Notes: generated from the letters alone by a model not told the origin. DNA of 64,000 nucleotides from Actinoplanes lobatus (GCF_014205215.1 NZ_JACHNC010000001.1:3601001-3665000), one strand, 5' to 3'. Positions 7,861 through 16,425 are shown, numbered from the stretch's first letter. Program-made: numbers and translations.

Positions 7861-10320
7861 ATGAGAGCGGTCATCGCCGCCGCGGTCGGCTTCACGCTGA
7901 CCGCCGGCTTCCTCGCCACGCCGGCCCAAGCCGGCACCTCACCAGAAGGCCGGATCGTCGAGTCGCTGGACCGCGGCCTGGTCGCCGTGCCCGCCCAGAA
8001 CGGCGGCACCTTCCTGAGCTGGCGCCTGCTCGGCACCGAATACGGCAACAACGTCGCGTTCAACGTCTACAAGGGCACGAAGAGGCTCAACCGGAAGCCG
8101 ATCGACGAGTCGACCGGCTTCACCGACACCACCCCGGGCGACGGCGTCTACACGGTCCGGGCGGTCGTCCGGAACCGGGAGCAGGCGCCCAGCGGCCCGG
8201 CCCTCACACCCGGTGACATCCCGCTGCTGGCGGCCGAGAACTACTACGTGCACCACGCCTGGCCGGGCGACCTGGACGGCGACGGCCGCTACGAGATCGT
8301 GGTGTCCCGCCTGTCGTACGCCCTCGACAAGCCCGGCTACCTGGAGGCGTACACCCTCGACGGGACGAACCTGTGGCGGGTCGACCTGGGCGTCAACTCG
8401 TACGCCCGGGCCGGTGGCAACGCCGCCAACGACCCGCCGCTCGCCGCGATCAGCGGGTACGGCGAGGTCGCCGGCTACCGCAACGACGACAACGTCACCG
8501 TCTTCGACCTGGACAGCGACGGCCGGGCCGAGGTCTTCGTGAAGACCGCCAACGGTGTCACGTTCAGTGATGGCGCCGTGATCCGGTCGGCGAACCAGCT
8601 CGACCAGTTCGTCTCGGTGGTCGACGGCCTGACCGGTGTCGAGCGCGAGCGGGTCCCGGTGGCGGACGACTTCGCGGCCGACGGCCCCTCCGGCGGCCAG
8701 TACGGCATCGCCTACCTGGACGGCGTGCACCCCAGCCTGATCACCAAGCAGGTGGTCCGGATCGGCGCCAAGCGCGGCGACTTCCGGGTCCTCTTCGCGG
8801 CCTGGGACTTCGACGGCCGTGACCTGACCCGCCGTTGGAAGTTCGTGCGTGGCACGGATCAGGGCACCAGCTTCCACCAGCTGCGGATCATCGACGTCGA
8901 CCAGGACGGTAAGGACGACATCGCGGACGGCAACTACGTCGTCAACAGCGACGGCACCTTCCGCTACGTCGTCGAGGGCTCGGTCCACGGCGACCGCTTC
9001 CACATCGGTGACCTGGACCCGTCGCGGCCCGGCCTGGAGGGTTACGCCATCCAGCAGACCGAGGGCGGGATCTTCACCAACTTCCCCTGGTACTACTACG
9101 ACGCGGGGACCGGCGAGCGGCTGATCACCGGCTCGCACCCGGACGTCCCGCAGGACGCCACCCTCTGGGACATCCCGCGCGGCACCACCGCCGACATCGA
9201 CCCGGCCCACAAGGGCTACGAGTTCTGGGCCGCCACCGCGAACCCCGACCTGCCCGGAGCCGGGGTCTGGAGTGTCGACGGCACCCAGATCAGCAAGACC
9301 ACGCCGAGCGTCAACTTCCGCATCTGGTGGGACGGTGACAAGGGCTCCGAGCTGCTCGACAACACGTACGTCGAGAAGTGGAACCCGAAGACGAAGACCT
9401 CGTCGAAGATCTTCGAGCCGTCCGGTGTCGTCTCGTCGTGGCGCAACGCGGTCCCGTTCTACGGCGACATCCTCGGTGACTGGCGCGAGGAGTACTTCGC
9501 CGAGACCGCCGACCACACCACGCTGCGGTTGTTCACCACGAACATCCCGACCACCGTGAAGCTCTACACGCTGGCCCACAACCCGGGCTACCGGCTGGGC
9601 TGGACGGTCCGTGGCTACCTCCAGTCGACGCTGACCGACTTCTTCCTCGGGTACGGCAGCCGCCCGCCCGCGAGGCCGAAGATCCGGACGGTCCGGGAAA
9701 GCGCCTGGTCCGTGATCGCCGAGGACAACTTCGTGAGCGACTCCGGCAAGTGGTCCGCCGAGTTGCAGAGCGGCGGTACGGTCGCGGCGAGGAACGGGGT
9801 GCTCGACATCGACGTGCCCAACGGCGCCACGGTTTGGCTCAAGCAGGAGATCGAGGGCCCGTACGAGATCGAGTTCACCGCCACCCCGGTGTCCGCCGGC
9901 GGCCCGAACGATCACGTCACCGACCTGAACACGTTCTGGAATGCCCGGGACGTCCGCTCGCCGGAGGACATCTTCGCCACCGCCCGGAACGGGGCCTTCG
10001 CCCAGTACGACTACCTCAAGACCTACTACGTCGGCCAGGGCGCGAACCTCAACACCACCACGAGGTTCCGCAAATACGTGGGCGAGCCGGGCAACCGCCC
10101 GCTGATCTACGACTACACCACGCCGCTGATCGAGGGAGGCGTCCCGGTCCGGGTGCGGATCCGGGTGAACGGCGAGCAGATCCGCTACTACAGCGACGAC
10201 CAGCTGGTCTTCGACTACACCGACGCGACCCCGTACGACAGCGGCTGGTTCGCCTTCCGCACGGTGGCCAGCCACTTCCACATCGAGGACTTCACGATCT
10301 GGCGTCCTCCGACGGCCTGA
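7861..10320 (+). CDS. Secreted rhamnogalacturonan lyase, PL11 family, with C-terminal accessory domain
   Basis: The 819-residue exported enzyme is predicted to cleave the rhamnose-galacturonate backbone of pectin rhamnogalacturonan I by beta-elimination. The signal peptide (residues 1-24) ends AQA. The PL11 catalytic part (about 25-610) has the usual N-terminal fold (ESLDRGLVAVP), then a beta-propeller with repeated acidic Ca-binding loops: GDLDGDGRYE (136-145), DLDSDGRAE, DVDQDGKDD. Residues about 640-819 form a separate beta-sandwich-like domain resembling DUF6250. GGAGAACTG precedes the ATG. The 3' end overlaps the convergent phosphatase gene by 29 bp. Confidence 0.9.
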   Translation: MRAVIAAAVGFTLTAGFLATPAQAGTSPEGRIVESLDRGLVAVPAQNGGTFLSWRLLGTEYGNNVAFNVYKGTKRLNRKPIDESTGFTDTTPGDGVYTVRAVVRNREQAPSGPALTPGDIPLLAAENYYVHHAWPGDLDGDGRYEIVVSRLSYALDKPGYLEAYTLDGTNLWRVDLGVNSYARAGGNAANDPPLAAISGYGEVAGYRNDDNVTVFDLDSDGRAEVFVKTANGVTFSDGAVIRSANQLDQFVSVVDGLTGVERERVPVADDFAADGPSGGQYGIAYLDGVHPSLITKQVVRIGAKRGDFRVLFAAWDFDGRDLTRRWKFVRGTDQGTSFHQLRIIDVDQDGKDDIADGNYVVNSDGTFRYVVEGSVHGDRFHIGDLDPSRPGLEGYAIQQTEGGIFTNFPWYYYDAGTGERLITGSHPDVPQDATLWDIPRGTTADIDPAHKGYEFWAATANPDLPGAGVWSVDGTQISKTTPSVNFRIWWDGDKGSELLDNTYVEKWNPKTKTSSKIFEPSGVVSSWRNAVPFYGDILGDWREEYFAETADHTTLRLFTTNIPTTVKLYTLAHNPGYRLGWTVRGYLQSTLTDFFLGYGSRPPARPKIRTVRESAWSVIAEDNFVSDSGKWSAELQSGGTVAARNGVLDIDVPNGATVWLKQEIEGPYEIEFTATPVSAGGPNDHVTDLNTFWNARDVRSPEDIFATARNGAFAQYDYLKTYYVGQGANLNTTTRFRKYVGEPGNRPLIYDYTTPLIEGGVPVRVRIRVNGEQIRYYSDDQLVFDYTDATPYDSGWFAFRTVASHFHIEDFTIWRPPTA

Positions 10321-10741
10321 AACGCGCGACGAACCGCTTCTGCCAGGGTGTCTCGACGGCCTGGTGGTGGTAGTGCCGGCGGACGAAGGCCACCGCCTCG
10401 TCCGCCGGGACGCCGTCGATGATCGCGAGGCATGCCAGCGCGGTTCCGGTCCGCCCCACGCCGCCGGTGCAGGCGACCTCGACCCGCTCACCCTCGGCGC
10501 GGCGCAGGGCTTCGGTCAAAACCTCTTCGGCGTACGCGCGATCGCGCGGCAGCCAGAAGTCGGGCCACCGGATCCACCGGCTGGTCCACCCGAACTCGGG
10601 CGGCGGCGAGCCCAGCAGATAGACCCCGAACCGGGGCGGGTGCCCGGTCGGCATCGCCCGTCGCAGCCCGCGGCCCCGGATCAGCCGTCCGGACGGCAGC
10701 CGCATCACCCCGTCGGCGTCCTCGTCCCAGCCATCCGCCAT
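10292..10741 (-). CDS. Protein-tyrosine/dual-specificity phosphatase-like protein
   Basis: This small 149-residue protein has a CX5R phosphatase loop: CTGGVGRT, with Cys91 as the expected nucleophile and Arg97. An upstream WPD loop is present (RWPDFWLP, Asp61 as general acid). The residue before Cys is Ala rather than the usual His. The presence of both WPD and CX5R supports an active phosphatase of the DSP/PTP superfamily; the substrate is unknown. It is divergent from the MFS gene and converges on the pectin lyase. Confidence 0.75.
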   Translation of the reverse strand: MADGWDEDADGVMRLPSGRLIRGRGLRRAMPTGHPPRFGVYLLGSPPPEFGWTSRWIRWPDFWLPRDRAYAEEVLTEALRRAEGERVEVACTGGVGRTGTALACLAIIDGVPADEAVAFVRRHYHHQAVETPWQKRFVARFRPSEDARS

Positions 10742-10772
10742 GGCTAGATCGTGCCAGTAGGGTGCTCACCTT

Positions 10773-11996
10773 GTGAGTCCCCTCGTCCAGACCCTCCTGC
10801 CCACCCGCCTCGGAACGAGTTTCCGCTGGCTGCTCGCGTCGTCCTGGACGACGAACCTCGGTGACGGCATCGGCGCCGCGGCCGGTCCGCTGCTGGTCGC
10901 CTCGCTCACCTCCGACGAGTTCCTGATCGCCCTGGCCGCCCTGACCACCTGGGCGCCGCCGCTGATCTGCGGTCTCTGGGCCGGTGTCCTCTCCGACCGG
11001 CACGACCGTCGCATGATCGTTCTGGCCGCCAACGCCTTCCGGGCCGTGGTCCTGCTGGTCATGATCGCCGCGCTGACCACCGGCCACCTGACGGTCGTGG
11101 CGGCGCTGACCGGCGTCGCGCTGATCAGCACGGCCGAGGTGTTCGCCGACAACACCACCGGCACGCTCACCCCGATGCTGGTGGACCGGGACGACCTGGC
11201 GCTGGCCAACGCCCGCCTCCAGACCGGCTTCATCACGTTCAACCAGCTGGCCGGGCCGTCGATCGGCGCCGCGCTGTTCACCCTGGGCCGGTCCTGGCCG
11301 CTGGTGTCCGAGGTGCTGCTGATCCTCGCCGGGATGCTGCTGGTGAGCCGGGTCAAGCTGCCGCCGCACGGCCGTACCGGCAGTCCGGACGTGCGCCGCG
11401 AGATCGTCGAGGGTTTCCGCTGGGTGCTGCACCACCCGCCGGTCCGTACCCTCTGCCTCACCATCCTGATCTTCAACCTGTCGTTCGGCGCCGCCTGGGC
11501 CGTGCTGGTGCTCTACGCCCGGGACCAGCTCGGGCTCGGCGACTTCGGGTTCGGCCTGATCACCACCGTCTCGGCGGTCGGCGGCCTGCTCGGCACCGCC
11601 CTGTACGGCTGGATCACCGCCCGGGTGAGCCTCGGCAACGTGATGCGGATCGGCCTGATCATCGAGACCCTGACCCACCTGATCCTGGCCGCGACCCGTT
11701 CACCGCTGGTGGCGCTGCCGGTGTTCTTCCTGTTCGGCGCGCACGCCTTCATCTGGAGCACCACCTCCACCACGGTCCGCCAGCGGGCCGTGCCGGAGCA
11801 CCTCCAGGGCCGGGTCAACGCGGTCAACACCATCTGCGTGTACGCCGGTCTGGTCGCCGGGTCGGCGATCGGCGGACTGCTGGCCAAGCAGTACGACGTC
11901 GTCGCCCCGTTCTGGGCCGCGTTCGCCGCCTCGGCCGTCTTCCTGATCCTCCTCTGGCCGCAGATGACCCGGATCGCGCACGACGATCAGCTATAG
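10773..11996 (+). CDS. MFS transporter, EntS/tetracycline-exporter-like
   Basis: The 407-residue protein has about 12 hydrophobic segments and the MFS motif A between TM2 and TM3 (GVLSDRHDRRMI). The second copy in the other half is degenerate (GWITARVSLGN). The overall pattern (FRWLLASSWTTNLGDGI..., DRDDLALANARLQ, VRQRAVPEHLQGRVNAV) matches the MFS_3/EntS exporter group, which pumps siderophores or antibiotics out of the cell. The start is GTG 10773. Its stop codon overlaps the -10 element of the argS leader, so the exporter and the alternative ArgRS are tightly linked. Confidence 0.85.
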   Translation: MSPLVQTLLPTRLGTSFRWLLASSWTTNLGDGIGAAAGPLLVASLTSDEFLIALAALTTWAPPLICGLWAGVLSDRHDRRMIVLAANAFRAVVLLVMIAALTTGHLTVVAALTGVALISTAEVFADNTTGTLTPMLVDRDDLALANARLQTGFITFNQLAGPSIGAALFTLGRSWPLVSEVLLILAGMLLVSRVKLPPHGRTGSPDVRREIVEGFRWVLHHPPVRTLCLTILIFNLSFGAAWAVLVLYARDQLGLGDFGFGLITTVSAVGGLLGTALYGWITARVSLGNVMRIGLIIETLTHLILAATRSPLVALPVFFLFGAHAFIWSTTSTTVRQRAVPEHLQGRVNAVNTICVYAGLVAGSAIGGLLAKQYDVVAPFWAAFAASAVFLILLWPQMTRIAHDDQL

Positions 11997-11997
11997 T
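11992..11997 (+). promoter_or_regulatory. -10 promoter element (TATAGT) of the argS leader
   Basis: TATAGT lies over the stop codon of the MFS gene, exactly six bases before the ATG of the leader ORF at 12004. In actinobacteria this spacing is the hallmark of leaderless transcripts, whose first base is the start codon. No convincing -35 was seen, which is common for such promoters. Confidence 0.6.
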
Positions 11998-12003
11998 CCC
12001 GGC

Positions 12004-12051
12004 ATGTCTTGCTTCAGCGTGCGACGCCGGCGTCCCGAGGGCCGCCGCTGA
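12004..12051 (+). CDS. Arg-rich leader peptide for argS attenuation
   Basis: This is a 15-codon ORF, MSCFSVRRRRPEGRR. Six of the 15 codons are Arg, including four in a row (12022-12033) that use four different codons: CGA, CGC, CGG, CGT. It is followed by a stop, an inverted repeat and a GC hairpin just before an arginyl-tRNA synthetase gene. Ribosome pausing at these codons when Arg-tRNA is scarce would report the charging state of several tRNA-Arg species. The ORF was too short for standard gene calling. There is no homology evidence; the call rests on position, codon content and RNA structure. Confidence 0.78.
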   Translation: MSCFSVRRRRPEGRR

Positions 12052-12088
12052 AGCTCTGCTTTCCTCCCGGCGGGTCGACACCCGCCGG
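12011..12088 (+). promoter_or_regulatory. Transcription attenuator of argS (pause stem, antiterminator, terminator)
   Basis: GCTTCAGCG (12011-12019) and CGCTGAAGC (12046-12054) form a perfect 9-bp stem enclosing the Arg codons. CCGGCGGGT / ACCCGCCGG (12067-12075 / 12080-12088) form a 9-bp terminator-like hairpin with loop CGAC. CCGCCG (12042-12047) can pair with CGGCGG (12068-12073) of the terminator as an antiterminator. A ribosome at the leader stop (12049) would mask 12042-12047 and let the terminator form. A ribosome stalled at 12022-12033 would leave that strand free. No T-run follows, which is usual in high-GC actinomycetes. Confidence 0.65.
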
Positions 12089-12144
12089 CACTGGACAGCA
12101 GTGGTCGGTCCGACCCGCCTCCGCATCCGTCGAGAGGCCGGACC

Positions 12145-13788
12145 ATGAATCTCGAATCACTCCTGCACGACCGGCTGGCGCCCGCCTTCGCGGCGGTCGC
12201 CGGCACACCGGTGGACCCGGCCGTCCGGTCCTCCCCGCACGCCGATCTCCAGTCCGGGGCGGCGCTCGCCCTGGCCGGGCGGCTGCACCGGCCACCGCGG
12301 GAGATCGCCGCCGAGGTGGCCGCCACCGCTGACCTGACCGGGATCGCCGAGGTCACCGTCTCCGGGCCGGGCTTTCTCAACCTGACCGTCGCCGACGGCT
12401 GGATCGCCGCGGCCCTGGACGCGATCGCCGACGATCCGCGGCTGGGCGTGCCGCCGGTGCCGGATCCGAAGAGGATCGTGATCGACTACTCCTCGCCGAA
12501 CCTGGCCAAGGAGATGCACGTCGGCCACCTGCGGTCCACGATCATCGGCGACTCGCTGGCCCGGCTCCTCGACTGGCAGGGCCACGACGTGCACCGGGTC
12601 AACCACATCGGCGACTGGGGCACCCCGTTCGGCATGCTGCTCGAACACCTCGCCGAGGCGCCCGCCGGGACCGGGCACTCGCTCGCCGGTCTGACCGCCT
12701 TCTACCGGGCGGCCCGGGTGCGGTTCGACACCGACGAGGACTTCCGGACCCGGGCCCGGCTGCGGGTGGTGGCGTTGCAGAACGGCGACGGGCCGACCCG
12801 GGAGCTGTGGCGGCGGCTGGTCGCCCAGTCGGAGAAGGCGTTCCTGGGCGTCTACGACCGGCTCGGGGTCACCCTCGGGGCGGAGCACTTCGCCGGGGAG
12901 AGCACCTACCAGGACGAACTCGCCGGCATCGCTGCCGAACTGGCGGAGAAGGGCCTGCTGACCGAGAGCGACGGCGCCCTCTGCGCCTTCCCGGAGGGCT
13001 TCACCGGCCGGGACGGCGCGCCGCTCCCGCTGATCGTGCGTAAGTCCGACGGTGGATTCGGGTACGCCGCGACCGACCTCGCCGCACTTCGGCACCGGGT
13101 GTCCGATCTCGGCGCGGACGAGCTGCTCTACGTGGTCGGGTCACCGCAGCGGATCCACTTCCGGATGGTCTTCGCGGTGGCCCGGGCGGCCGGGTGGCTG
13201 CCTGCGACGGTCAGCGCCGAGCACATCGGGTTCGGCTCGATCCTGGGCGCCGACGGCAAGATGCTCAAGACCCGGGCCGGTGACACGGTCCGGCTTTCCG
13301 GGCTGCTCGACGAGGCGGACTCCCGGGCCACCGACCCGGCGCTGGGCATCGCCGCGATCAAGTACGCCGACCTCTCCGGGGACCGGCGGGGTGACTACGT
13401 CTTCGACTGGGACCGGATGCTCGCCTCGACCGGGAACACCGGACCGTACCTTCAGTTCGCGTACGCCCGGATCTGCTCCATCTCACGGAGGGCCGAAGGC
13501 GCGCCGGGACCGATCCGGATCACCGAGCCCGCGGAGCGGGCGCTCGCCCTCGCGCTGATGGGTTTCGAACCGGCGCTGACCGCGGCCGCCGGACCGCGGG
13601 AACCCCATCGGATCGCCACCTACCTGTACGACCTCGCCAGCACCTTCAGCCGGTTCTACGAGCAGTGCCGGGTGATCGACGCCGAACCGGAGACGCGGAG
13701 CAGCCGGCTGGCCCTCTGCGAGCTGACCGCACGGACCCTGCACACCGGAATGTTTCTCCTCGGTGTCGAGGCCCTCGACCAGATTTGA
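12145..13788 (+). CDS. argS: Arginyl-tRNA synthetase, E. coli-type (probable auxiliary copy)
   Basis: This class I synthetase charges tRNA-Arg with arginine. The 547-residue protein has an N-terminal Add-1 domain (about 1-100), the signature IDYSSPNLAKEMHVGHLRST with the HIGH-like HVGH at 125-128, HIGDWGTPFGM, a degenerate KMSKS (KMLKT, 372-376) and a C-terminal DALR anticodon-binding domain (NTGPYLQFAYARI onward). The catalytic core resembles E. coli ArgRS. Housekeeping actinobacterial ArgRS as I know it (for example M. tuberculosis, EFVSANPTGPIHIG) is a different subtype, so I infer a second gene elsewhere in the genome. GAGAGG lies 7 nt before the ATG. The upstream attenuator suggests induction by uncharged tRNA-Arg. 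Confidence 0.92.
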   Translation: MNLESLLHDRLAPAFAAVAGTPVDPAVRSSPHADLQSGAALALAGRLHRPPREIAAEVAATADLTGIAEVTVSGPGFLNLTVADGWIAAALDAIADDPRLGVPPVPDPKRIVIDYSSPNLAKEMHVGHLRSTIIGDSLARLLDWQGHDVHRVNHIGDWGTPFGMLLEHLAEAPAGTGHSLAGLTAFYRAARVRFDTDEDFRTRARLRVVALQNGDGPTRELWRRLVAQSEKAFLGVYDRLGVTLGAEHFAGESTYQDELAGIAAELAEKGLLTESDGALCAFPEGFTGRDGAPLPLIVRKSDGGFGYAATDLAALRHRVSDLGADELLYVVGSPQRIHFRMVFAVARAAGWLPATVSAEHIGFGSILGADGKMLKTRAGDTVRLSGLLDEADSRATDPALGIAAIKYADLSGDRRGDYVFDWDRMLASTGNTGPYLQFAYARICSISRRAEGAPGPIRITEPAERALALALMGFEPALTAAAGPREPHRIATYLYDLASTFSRFYEQCRVIDAEPETRSSRLALCELTARTLHTGMFLLGVEALDQI

Positions 13789-13814
13789 TCACCACGCAAT
13801 CCCCGATTCATCGA

Positions 13815-13830
13815 CCGATCAGGTGATCGG
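13815..13830. promoter_or_regulatory. Palindrome upstream of the 5'-nucleotidase gene
   Basis: CCGATCA-GG-TGATCGG is a perfect 7-bp inverted repeat in the 104-bp gap after argS, 63 bp before the nucleotidase start. It could be an operator or a small terminator for argS. The AT-containing arms and lack of a following T-run favour a protein site. Confidence 0.35.
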
Positions 13831-13892
13831 CCGTTAGGGTGCTGGTTTCGGCGCCCACAAGGCGCGATCGATCCGATGTTGAGAGGTTCGCA

Positions 13893-15677
13893 ATGACCCT
13901 TCCCACCGGCGTCTCGCGGCGGAGCGTCCTCGCCGCGTCGGCAGCCGCCACCGTCGCCGCGCCGCTCGTCTCCTCGTCAGGCGCGCAGGCCGGCGGCACG
14001 GCCGTGGAGAAGACCTACCGGCTCACCGTTCTGGGCACGTCGGACACCCACGGCAACGTCTACAACTGGGACTACTACAAGGACGCGGAGTACGACGACA
14101 GCGCCCACAACGACGTCGGCGTGGCCAAGCTGGCCGCGCTGGTGAACAAGCTGCGCGCCGAGGCGACCGGCCCGGTGCTGGTGCTGGACGCCGGCGACAC
14201 CATCCAGGGCACCCCGCTGGCCACCTACTACGCCAAGCAGGAGCCGATCACCTCGACCGGTGAGAAGCACCCGATGGCCCGCGCCATGAACGTGCTGCAC
14301 TACGACGCCGTCACGCTGGGCAACCACGAGTTCAACTACGGCCTCCCGCTGCTGAACCTGTGGATCCGGCAGCTCGGCTTCCCGGCCCTGGCCGCCAACG
14401 CGATCAGTGTGAAGACCGGAAGGCCGGCGTTCACGCCGTACGTCATCAAGAAGGTCTCGCTCGGCCGGCACGCGCCCACCCTGCGCGTCGGCATCCTGGG
14501 TCTCACCAACCCCGGCTCGGCGATCTGGGACCGGGCCAACGTCGAGGGCAAGCTCGAGTTCGCCGACATGATCGCCACGGCCGCCAAGTGGGTGCCGATC
14601 ATGCGGGCCCGCGGCGCCGACGTCGTGCTGATCTCCGCGCACGGCGGCGACAGCGGCACCTCCAGCTACGGCCCTGAGCTGCCGAACGAGAACCCGACCG
14701 CGCTGATCGCCGAGCAGGTGCCCGGCATCGACGCGATCCTCTTCGGCCACGCGCACCGCGAGGTGCCGCAGCGGTTCGTCGCCAACCTGAAGACCGGCGA
14801 GCAGGTGCTGCTCTCCGAGCCGTCGAAGTGGGGCCAGCGGCTCACGAAGATGGACTTCGACATCACCCGCGTCAAGGGCCAGTGGAAGATCACCACGAAG
14901 GCCGCGACGTCGCTGAACACCAACACCGTCGAGGCCGACCCGAAGGTCCTCGCCGCGGTGCGCAGGCAGCACGAGAAGACGGTGACCTACGTCAACCAGG
15001 TCGTCGCCGCCTCGACGGTGGAGCTGTCCGCCGCCACCAGCCGGTACGAGGACACCCCGATCCTCGACTACATCAACAAGGTGCAGACCGACACCGTCAC
15101 GGCGGCGCTGGCCGGTTCCGAGTACGCGAGCCTGCCGGTCCTGTCGATCGCCGCGCCGTTCAGCCGGACCGCGGTGTTCCCGCAGGGCGACGTCAAGATC
15201 AAGGACGTGGCCGGGCTCTACATCTACGACAACACCCTGGAAGCGGTCGTGCTGACCGGCGCCGAGGTGAAGGCGTACCTGGAGTACTCGGCGAAGTACT
15301 TCGTCACGCACGCGGCCGGTGCCCCGGTGAACCCGGAGACGATCAACGACCCGGCCGTGCCTGACTACAACTACGACGTGCTCTCCGGCGTCGACTACGA
15401 CATCGACATCAGCAGGCCGGTCGGCAGCCGGATCACCCGCCTCCAGATCGGTGGGGTGGACGTCGCCGCCGACGCGCGGTTCGTGGTCGCGGTCAACAAC
15501 TACCGGCGCTCCGGCGGCGGCAGCTTCCCGGGCATCGTGAAGACCCAGGTCTACAACGCGCAGCAGGAGATCCGCCAGCTGCTCATCGACTGGGCGCAGG
15601 CCAAGGGCCGGATCGACCCGGCCGACTTCTCGGTGCGGAACTGGCAGCTCGTCCGCGAGGGCGTGCCGGTCTTCTGA
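13893..15677 (+). CDS. Tat-exported bifunctional metallophosphatase / 5'-nucleotidase
   Basis: This 594-residue secreted enzyme is predicted to hydrolyse nucleotides (5'-nucleotidase and/or 2',3'-cyclic phosphodiesterase) for phosphate and nucleoside salvage. It has a twin-arginine signal, SRRSVLA at 8-14. The metallophosphoesterase motifs are in order: GTSDTHGN (48-55), DAGDTIQGT (99-107), GNHEFNYG (143-150), SAHGGDS and FGHAHRE. The C-terminal 5'-nucleotidase domain follows with DNTLEAVVLTGAEVKAYLEY and NNYRRSGGGSFPG for base stacking. ATG 13893 is chosen for its GAGAGG 6 nt upstream and the Tat signal that begins there. Confidence 0.9.
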   Translation: MTLPTGVSRRSVLAASAAATVAAPLVSSSGAQAGGTAVEKTYRLTVLGTSDTHGNVYNWDYYKDAEYDDSAHNDVGVAKLAALVNKLRAEATGPVLVLDAGDTIQGTPLATYYAKQEPITSTGEKHPMARAMNVLHYDAVTLGNHEFNYGLPLLNLWIRQLGFPALAANAISVKTGRPAFTPYVIKKVSLGRHAPTLRVGILGLTNPGSAIWDRANVEGKLEFADMIATAAKWVPIMRARGADVVLISAHGGDSGTSSYGPELPNENPTALIAEQVPGIDAILFGHAHREVPQRFVANLKTGEQVLLSEPSKWGQRLTKMDFDITRVKGQWKITTKAATSLNTNTVEADPKVLAAVRRQHEKTVTYVNQVVAASTVELSAATSRYEDTPILDYINKVQTDTVTAALAGSEYASLPVLSIAAPFSRTAVFPQGDVKIKDVAGLYIYDNTLEAVVLTGAEVKAYLEYSAKYFVTHAAGAPVNPETINDPAVPDYNYDVLSGVDYDIDISRPVGSRITRLQIGGVDVAADARFVVAVNNYRRSGGGSFPGIVKTQVYNAQQEIRQLLIDWAQAKGRIDPADFSVRNWQLVREGVPVF

Positions 15678-15683
15678 TCGGGG

Positions 15684-15709
15684 GAGCGGGCCGGGTGACC
15701 GGCCCGCTC
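15684..15709. terminator. Bidirectional terminator hairpin
   Basis: GAGCGGGCCGG, loop GTGA and its 11-bp complement lie between the convergent nucleotidase and the next minus-strand gene, overlapping the latter's stop codon. There is no T-run, but the position and perfect stem fit a shared terminator. Confidence 0.65.
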
Positions 15710-16319
15710 ACTCCTCCTCCTGCCAGTTGCCGCGGGCGTCGGCCGCCACGTACATGCCGGTGCTCTTGCCGGTGGGCAGCTCGAACGTGCACAGATAGGT
15801 GCGCAGCCCCTCGGCGTTCCGGTCGCTCTCGCCCAGGCAGGCGACACCGGTGAACTCGCCGACCTCCTTGACGATCCGGCTGTCCGCGGCGAGGGTGTCC
15901 TGGAGAACCGTGGTGATCCGGTCCTCCTGATAGGCGTGGTAGGCCGGAACCGCGACGGTGACGGTCAGCGCCGCCCAGACGGCGGCGCCGCCCAGCACCG
16001 TCAGGCCGTAGGCGATCCAGTAGGGCGAGCGCTTCCGGCCGTACCCGCGGGCCTGGCCGGACCGCCGCAGCGCCGAGATGATGCCGAGCGCGCTGAGGAA
16101 GAACGTCCAGTACACCACCGGGCGCCAGGACGGCGCCTCCGGGCGGCCCGCCGCGTGCACCTCCCCGGGGAAGCGGACGAGCAGCTGGCCGTGCTTGTGA
16201 CCGGTCGGGTCGACCGGCGGGGCGACCGGGGCCACCGGCGCCGGATCGGGTTCCGGCGGTCTGGCCCACGGCGGAGCGGTGGAGTACCGCCCCGGCTCCG
16301 GTGGAAGATGGACTGTCAT
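15708..16319 (-). CDS. Hypothetical membrane protein, Pro-rich N-terminus
   Basis: I do not recognise this 203-residue protein. The first 40 residues are rich in Pro (PPEPGRYSTAPPWARPPEPDP...). Hydrophobic segments follow around residues 68-83 (VVYWTFFLSALGIISAL) and 103-128 (WIAYGLTVLGGAAVWAALTV), separated by a basic loop (RRSGQARGYGRKR). The C-terminal 75 residues form a soluble domain with two Cys (GVACLGES, YLCTFELP) that could form a disulfide outside the cell. The layout resembles actinobacterial DUF4190/DUF4352-type envelope proteins, but I cannot assign a family. Confidence 0.65.
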   Translation of the reverse strand: MTVHLPPEPGRYSTAPPWARPPEPDPAPVAPVAPPVDPTGHKHGQLLVRFPGEVHAAGRPEAPSWRPVVYWTFFLSALGIISALRRSGQARGYGRKRSPYWIAYGLTVLGGAAVWAALTVTVAVPAYHAYQEDRITTVLQDTLAADSRIVKEVGEFTGVACLGESDRNAEGLRTYLCTFELPTGKSTGMYVAADARGNWQEEE

Positions 16320-16425
16320 CGTGCGGCGAACCTCTTCCCTAGCGGCCGGATGATTCTCCGCGCCGTCGGGATCATCGGCTGTGGTCCGCCCGAGTTGAGG
16401 ATTAGTTGTTTTTCAGGTGCGGCGC

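Noticed and set aside
11997..12144. T-box riboswitch before argS
   Set aside because: No T-box sequence, specifier loop or long leader is seen. The Arg-rich ORF and short hairpins fit peptide-leader attenuation instead.
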